DNA from: Bog-473 sp963838835
Lineage (GTDB): Bacteria; Actinomycetota; Acidimicrobiia; Acidimicrobiales; RAAP-2
NCBI GenBank assembly: GCA_963838835.1
Contig: CAWITA010000027.1
Location: 62,001 to 126,000, forward strand
Reading direction: 5' to 3'
Length of the DNA stretch: 64,000 nt
Position 1 is the stretch's first letter; each line of letters opens with the position of its first letter. This document shows, one piece after another, positions 59,549 to 64,000 of the stretch. Both the position numbers and the translations under genes were made by a program. The notes under the pieces were generated by a model. It saw only the letters and a program-made list of their open reading frames with translations, had not been told where the DNA came from and searched no databases.

Positions 59549-62500
59549 TCACGACCTCGGACCGGTCGTCTCCGTCTCGTGCCGGTTCGGGGCGCCGTTG
59601 CCCTGGTGCTCCATGGCGGCGAGTACGTCCTCGGGCACCGCCGGCCCGGACCGCTTGGCCACCCCCGTCGTCAGCAGGCGACCGATGACCGGTACCTCGG
59701 TCAACGACTCCGCCCGCATGATCTGCACGGCCACCGGCACGAACTGCTCCGCCGAGTCGAAGACGATGTAACGCGGGAGCCAGCGGGGCTCGTACTTGGC
59801 GTTGAACCGCCACAGCGTCTCGATCTGCAGGACGCCCGAGAGGCGCCGGAGCGCCCAGCGCTCGACGCGCTGGGTGACGCCGTCGCCCGTGTCGCCTTCG
59901 AGGATCGACCGCATGGCGGCGAAGTTGAGGCTGAGCCCCTTCATCCCCATCTCCTTCAGATGGGTGATGGTCGAGCACAAGGCGAAGTCCAGCAGCCCGT
60001 TGGGGTGGTCGTCGGGATCGCGGCGCATCAGGTCGAGCGAGAACCCGCCGATGGCCGGCGACGGCACGAACTGGCACATGGCCACGGGCGCACCGTCCGG
60101 ACCCTCGACGAGCGTGAGCAGCAGGCCCGTGTCGCGGGAATCGAAGAGGCGGCCCAGCATCATGGAGAACCCTCGCTCCTGTTCCCCCCGCCGGCTCTTG
60201 GCCATCAGCTCCGCCATCGAGGCGGCGTCCTCGGGGCTGAGGTGAGCCGGGTCCAAGAAGCGAACCGTGTAGCCATAGCGCGCCACGCGGTTGACCGCCT
60301 GGCGCAGACCCTTCATCTTCCCGCCCTCGAGCGAGAAGTCGCGTGGATCCACCACGGCCTCGTCGCCGATGTAGACGAACCGCATGCCCGACGCCTGGTA
60401 GGTCGGCAGCCATTCCTCGCCCGCGCCCATGACGCCGAGGCCCCACCCTTTGCGGTCCACGAAGCGGCGGAACGAGTCCCACACGTGGGCACGCTCGGAA
60501 AAAGGCCCGATGGGGTCGGGAGAGACCAGGCAGACGCCACCGAAGACGGCGTAGGCCACCAACGAGTCGCGATGGAAGAACCACTGCTTGTCGTCGCGCA
60601 GCGCGAAGTAGTCGAGGGTCCCCGTGCCGTGCCGGCGCACGATGTCGCGCGCCCGCAGCTCGGCCGCACGTCGGCCCACCGCGGCGCGTCCCGACGACAG
60701 CTGCCGGTCGACCACCGGGCGGGTGAGGAGGTAGAGGGCGACCAATATCAGACTGAGGCCGACCGCCAGCAGGCTGATGGAGACGTAGCGGTTGACGGTG
60801 GACGGAAACACCACCCACTGGACACCAACGAGGCGTTCGGCCGAGCCGAGCAGCACGTCGGGCCACCCGGGCAGCGGGTGATGGTGCACTCGCCCCGCCA
60901 CCTCCACCGCCAAGAACCCGCCGAGGGTCGCCACCAGCCCGCCCACGGCGAGGATCACGAAGGCCGTGACGAGCGTCGTCGGCTCGGTCTGGGCCCGGAA
61001 CAGCTCGCGCTGGACAATCAGCAGGATGAGCACCCCGGCGCATACGAGCAGGGTGACGAAGCCGGCGGCGTGCACGAGGTGCAAAGCGAGTGAGGCGACG
61101 AGGAGGGCGACCGCTACCAGCCAGGAACGCCGCTGGCCCTTCAGGATGCCACGGGAGAGCATGATCATGCCGATGCCGGCAATGGCGGTCAGTGCCCCGG
61201 CGGCCTGGACGACGGCGACCGGCAGGTAGGCCGCGATCAGGTGCAGGTGCTGGCGCAGCGGGGTGGTGACCGAGGAGAGGACGTCGATGGCCCCGGCCAC
61301 GAACAGCGAGACGGCGGCGAGGCGCCTGGTGCGTCGCACACGGATGCGGTCGGCCGCTACCTCCGGCGCCGGCGGCCACGACGCCCCGCTCGGCCAACCG
61401 GCCGCCAGCTCGGCGTGGACCTCGGCCGCCTTGGAGTGGCCCTTGATCACGATGTCGGAGGTCACCAGCCGCTCGCCCATGGTCGCCATGGGCAGGTCCG
61501 CCTCGGCCAAGAGCAGCCGGACGTGGAGGTCCGCCCCGGTCTCGATCTCGAGGGTGGCCTCCTGCCGGTGGTGCAGGAACGTCGGCGGGAGCCCGAACCG
61601 GCCCCGGTGCTCGTGCACGATCTCGGAGGTGGCGCCCGGGCAGGCGAAGAAGCCGGCGTCGAGGTGCGTCAGCTCGGGCACGACCGCCCCGCCGGCGATG
61701 ACGCCGGACGCGCCGGCCTCGATGGCGGTGCGCGTGAAGTCGAGGGCGTCCTCCCCGTCGATCTCGAGTTGGGCGTGGGCGATGGGGCGCCGCCCCGACG
61801 GGCTGCCGGACCAGGGGGCCGGGAGGCCGTCGCCTCCGAGCGCGCGCCAGATGCCGCGCGAGGTGCCTGCGATGACGAGCGCCAGCACCGCGAGCAGTGC
61901 GACCGCGATGACCACCGTCACGATGAAGCGGGAGAACCAGGTGGCGGCGTAGGCACGCTGCAGAGCGTCCTGCTGGCGCGGCGAGCGGAAGACGCGGCCG
62001 AGACCATCGACCACGAAGTCGACACGGAGCAACAACGCAATGGCGGCCAGCAAGAGGGGCGGCGCCCAGACGTAGCGTCGCATCCGCCGGTAGAGCAGTC
62101 GCGACGTGACGAACCGGCGCGCCAGCCGCGGGTCGTCGAGGCGCTCCAAGCCGGTCAGCCAGGGACGTTCCTCGGTTGGTGCGGCATCGATTGGTGGGTT
62201 GGCGTCGGTCCGCATGGTGCCGGCGCGGACCAAAACCGTGCGGGTGCCCGCGCCCGTCTCGCAGGCGAGATCGATCGCATCGCGAACCGTCACCCCCCCG
62301 CGCTCGAGGGCCTGGACGAGCTCGGGGTCCCGATCGGCGGTCATCACTGCGACGACCTGCGAGTCGTCGCGGGCTGCGAAGGCTCCGAGCGCGGCGGTGA
62401 GCTCCGGGTGGAGGTCCAGAGCGTGGGCGGAAGAGGCGCCGCCGGGGCAGCCCGGCGCGACCAGGCGGCCACAGAGGATCACGATGCCCGGCCCCTGCCA

Positions 62501-62680
62501 CTCCTCGAGCCGGCGGCCGATGTCTCGGCACGCGGCCCGTGAGCTGTCGGTCGGCTGCAGCGGGAGCAGAAGATCGCCGATGACCTCGGCCCGGCGGCCG
62601 AGGGCCACGCTGAGGGTGCGGTCGGTCTCGGGCCGGCCGGCCCGCGCCTCCACCACCCCCACGTCCAGGTCGCTTCGCAT
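59549..62680 (-). CDS. Large lysylphosphatidylglycerol-synthase-like (MprF/DUF2156) fusion protein
   Basis: 1043 residues. The N-terminal ~165 residues (VIGDLLLPLQPTDSSRAACR, GPGIVILCGRLVAPG) look like a degenerate metallophosphoesterase. Two membrane helices follow (~205-275), then an extra domain ending in HHRQEATLEIETGADLHVRL, then about seven helices (~455-680). The C-terminal ~330 residues are the LPG synthase catalytic domain: LDYFALRDDKQWFFH, AYAVFGGVCLVSPDPIGP, KMKGLRQAVNRV, GFSMMLGRLFDSRD and LSLNFAAMRSI. The last domain resembles enzymes that move an aminoacyl group from tRNA to phosphatidylglycerol, altering surface charge. ATG 62680; ribosome site weak. Confidence 0.82.
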   Translation of the reverse strand: MRSDLDVGVVEARAGRPETDRTLSVALGRRAEVIGDLLLPLQPTDSSRAACRDIGRRLEEWQGPGIVILCGRLVAPGCPGGASSAHALDLHPELTAALGAFAARDDSQVVAVMTADRDPELVQALERGGVTVRDAIDLACETGAGTRTVLVRAGTMRTDANPPIDAAPTEERPWLTGLERLDDPRLARRFVTSRLLYRRMRRYVWAPPLLLAAIALLLRVDFVVDGLGRVFRSPRQQDALQRAYAATWFSRFIVTVVIAVALLAVLALVIAGTSRGIWRALGGDGLPAPWSGSPSGRRPIAHAQLEIDGEDALDFTRTAIEAGASGVIAGGAVVPELTHLDAGFFACPGATSEIVHEHRGRFGLPPTFLHHRQEATLEIETGADLHVRLLLAEADLPMATMGERLVTSDIVIKGHSKAAEVHAELAAGWPSGASWPPAPEVAADRIRVRRTRRLAAVSLFVAGAIDVLSSVTTPLRQHLHLIAAYLPVAVVQAAGALTAIAGIGMIMLSRGILKGQRRSWLVAVALLVASLALHLVHAAGFVTLLVCAGVLILLIVQRELFRAQTEPTTLVTAFVILAVGGLVATLGGFLAVEVAGRVHHHPLPGWPDVLLGSAERLVGVQWVVFPSTVNRYVSISLLAVGLSLILVALYLLTRPVVDRQLSSGRAAVGRRAAELRARDIVRRHGTGTLDYFALRDDKQWFFHRDSLVAYAVFGGVCLVSPDPIGPFSERAHVWDSFRRFVDRKGWGLGVMGAGEEWLPTYQASGMRFVYIGDEAVVDPRDFSLEGGKMKGLRQAVNRVARYGYTVRFLDPAHLSPEDAASMAELMAKSRRGEQERGFSMMLGRLFDSRDTGLLLTLVEGPDGAPVAMCQFVPSPAIGGFSLDLMRRDPDDHPNGLLDFALCSTITHLKEMGMKGLSLNFAAMRSILEGDTGDGVTQRVERWALRRLSGVLQIETLWRFNAKYEPRWLPRYIVFDSAEQFVPVAVQIMRAESLTEVPVIGRLLTTGVAKRSGPAVPEDVLAAMEHQGNGAPNRHETETTGPRS

Positions 62681-62799
62681 TCCAGGTCCATCGTGTCACC
62701 TTCGGCAGGGGCGACTCCTCCTCCCAATGGAGGAATCGCCCGCGGGGAGCCTCGCCCCGCCTCCGGAGGGAGGAGGGTGCGCCGGTAGGCTGGGCTTTC

Positions 62800-63313
62800 G
62801 TGCCCGGAACCAGGTCAGAGCGTGAGCAACCGAACTGGAGGTGGCGCGGCGGCGACGGCGCGCTCCGCCCGAGTGGCCCGGCCGTGGTCTTCGATATCGA
62901 CGGCGTGCTCTCCGATGCGGCCGGCCGCCAACGCTTTCTCGAGCGAGGGCGGAGGGACTGGTCAGCCTTCTTCGAGGCCTGCGGCGACGACCCGGTCATC
63001 GAGGAGATCGCCCGGCTCCTCGAACTGCTCGACTCTTCGCTCGCCGTGATCCTGCTGACCGGGCGGCCCCAACGGGTGCAACCGCAGACGCTGGCCTGGT
63101 TGAACCGCTACGGCCTGCGCTGGGATCTCCTGGTGATGCGTTCGCGCGGGCGACTACGCGCATGTGACCGAGTTCAAGGAGACGGTCGTGGACGACCTGC
63201 GGGCCCACGGGTTCGATCTGCGACTCGCCTTCGAGGACGACCCGTCCAACCACGCCATGTACGTGGCGGCCGGCGTTCCCTGCGTCTATATCCACTCGGG
63301 TTACTACGAGTAG
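62800..63313 (+). pseudogene. HAD-superfamily phosphatase (PNKP/acid-phosphatase-like), frameshifted
   Basis: GTG 62800 has TAGGCT (62786-62791) 8 nt upstream. The frame gives AVVFDIDGVLSDAAGRQRFL (nucleophile Asp32, acid Asp34), then RDWSAFFEACGDDPVIEEI and VILLTGRPQRVQPQTLAWL. At the GGG run 63148-63150 one extra base shifts the frame. The correct continuation GDYAHVTEFKETVVDDLRAH, with the acidic LAFEDDPSNHAMYVAAGVPC, ends at TAG 63311-63313. The joined 170-residue protein has all HAD motifs. It is related to 3'-phosphatase/polynucleotide-kinase-type HAD proteins; substrate unknown. The lesion is probably another indel error. Confidence 0.78.
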
Positions 63314-64000
63314 CGCCGCGCTCGGGCCCAGCCCGCACACAGGGCGATCGTCGAGAGGACCAGGACGGGCAGATCACCCCAGTGGTCGTAGGGGGTCATG
63401 CCGCGGCGCAGCGCAACGGTGGCCACGAGCACTTGGCGCCGACCGAGGACGCTGCGTGCGACGACCACCCCCCGCTGATCGACCACCGCGCTGTAGCCGG
63501 TCGGGGCGGCCTGCACGAGGTCGCGGCCCGTCTGGACCGCCTGCACGACCGCTGCCGCGAGCTCTTGCGCCGGCACCTGCGCTGTGTTGTACGACGAGGT
63601 GTTGGTGGGCACGACCAACAGCTCGGCGCCGGCACGCACCGAGGCGTGGCTGCGCCCGGCGTAGAAGATCTCGAAGGACACCAGGAGGCCGAGGGGGCCG
63701 GCGGGGGTGCGCATGAAGCCCGTGCCGTGCCCGGGCACGGCGTCGGTCGGCACGCCCGAGAGGTCCGCCAGGTGGGAGAAGAAAGAGCGGTACGGGACGT
63801 ACTCGCCGAAGGGCACCCGGTGCACCTTCTCGAAGGTGCCCACGACGTGGCCCCGCGGGCCCCAGGCCACGATCTCGTTGCGGAAGGTCGTCGCCGACGC
63901 CGGCTCGGTGACGCCGACGACGAGCGTGGTGCCCAGCTCGGCGGCAAGCCGAGCGAGCCGCGCCGCGTCGGGGGAGCCGGCCAGCGGGCGGTCGAGGGCC
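63304..64000 (-). CDS. lnt: Apolipoprotein N-acyltransferase, C-terminal part (5' end outside window)
   Basis: Open on the minus strand from the window end to the stop at 63304. The nitrilase-like domain is clear: LARLAAELGTTLVVGVTEP, FRNEIVAWGPRGHVVGTFEKVHRVPFGEYVPYRSFF with the catalytic Lys after FEK, and a last membrane helix (LPVLVLSTIALCAGWARA). Where nitrilases have the nucleophilic Cys, the line reads GLLVSFEIFYAGR: Ser-Phe-Glu instead of Cys-Phe-Glu/Tyr-Glu. This affects the predicted acyl transfer. It overlaps the HAD gene's 3' end by 10 bp (convergent). It would add the third acyl chain to lipoproteins such as the one at 21071-22081. Confidence 0.85.
   Translation of the reverse strand, partial: ALDRPLAGSPDAARLARLAAELGTTLVVGVTEPASATTFRNEIVAWGPRGHVVGTFEKVHRVPFGEYVPYRSFFSHLADLSGVPTDAVPGHGTGFMRTPAGPLGLLVSFEIFYAGRSHASVRAGAELLVVPTNTSSYNTAQVPAQELAAAVVQAVQTGRDLVQAAPTGYSAVVDQRGVVVARSVLGRRQVLVATVALRRGMTPYDHWGDLPVLVLSTIALCAGWARARRYS

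Noticed and set aside
1..64000. tRNA, rRNA, riboswitch, insertion sequence or prophage
   Set aside because: No cloverleaf ends, rRNA motifs, transposase domains, terminal inverted repeats or phage genes were recognised by eye; a tRNAscan/Infernal run would be decisive for small RNAs.

Overview
The window is high-GC bacterial chromosome from an actinobacterium (Actinomycetota). The class Acidimicrobiia fits best, but that is inference. The evidence is an MshA-type mycothiol glycosyltransferase followed by a YbjN gene, an NDMA-type alcohol dehydrogenase, HTH- and CBS-fused citrate synthases, and the run mshA-ybjN-proC-(rex)-hemA-hemC-cobA/hemD-hemB-hemL, which matches the mycobacterial Rv0486-Rv0524 order as I remember it. 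GTG starts are frequent, and many genes have a TAnnnT box 6-10 nt before the start codon, which suggests leaderless transcripts. I see no tRNA, rRNA, CRISPR array, transposase or phage gene.

Layout. 1-4.6 kb is a small metabolic and regulatory area: the end of an arylsulfatase, a MarR repressor with a broken tandem copy, a divergent SnoaL-like/SDR/aldo-keto reductase operon and an AlkA-type glycosylase. 4.9-9.4 kb is a TgpA-like transglutaminase/DUF58/MoxR operon on the minus strand. 9.6-14.5 kb holds a winged-helix ORF, two paralogous membrane-anchored extracytoplasmic proteins and a polytopic membrane protein. 14.5-23.5 kb holds a GNAT enzyme, an NDMA-type alcohol dehydrogenase, a DUF4395 protein, two divergent citrate synthases with different regulatory domains (CBS and HTH), a possible RHH protein coupled to an HtrA-like protease, and a propeller lipoprotein coupled to a class-V aminotransferase. 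23.6-29.8 kb holds a multidomain SpoIIE phosphatase, a small DksA/TraR-like protein, superoxide dismutase, an XRE regulator, mshA and ybjN. 29.8-38.6 kb holds proC, an SAM hydroxide adenosyltransferase, rex and the C5 haem pathway from glutamyl-tRNA reductase through to hemL. 38.7-40.2 kb is a secreted propeller-repeat L,D-transpeptidase. 40.3-57.9 kb is a geranylgeranyl-reductase-family flavoprotein (possible menaquinone saturase) divergent from a complete 14-gene nuoA-N operon. 57.9-64 kb holds DUF2252, a very large LPG-synthase-like protein, a HAD phosphatase and the C-terminal part of Lnt.

Together the core is redox and energy metabolism: Complex I, a candidate quinone-modifying enzyme, the NADH sensor Rex, haem synthesis, mycothiol and superoxide detoxification. 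Around it are cell-envelope functions (transglutaminase operon, L,D-transpeptidase, lipid aminoacylation, lipoprotein acylation).

A caution about the sequence: at least seven genes, including essential hemC and nuoN, can be read through only by assuming single-base shifts (eight shifts in all). The spread over unrelated genes suggests a draft or metagenomic consensus with indel errors rather than biological decay, so I annotate full spans and mark each break.
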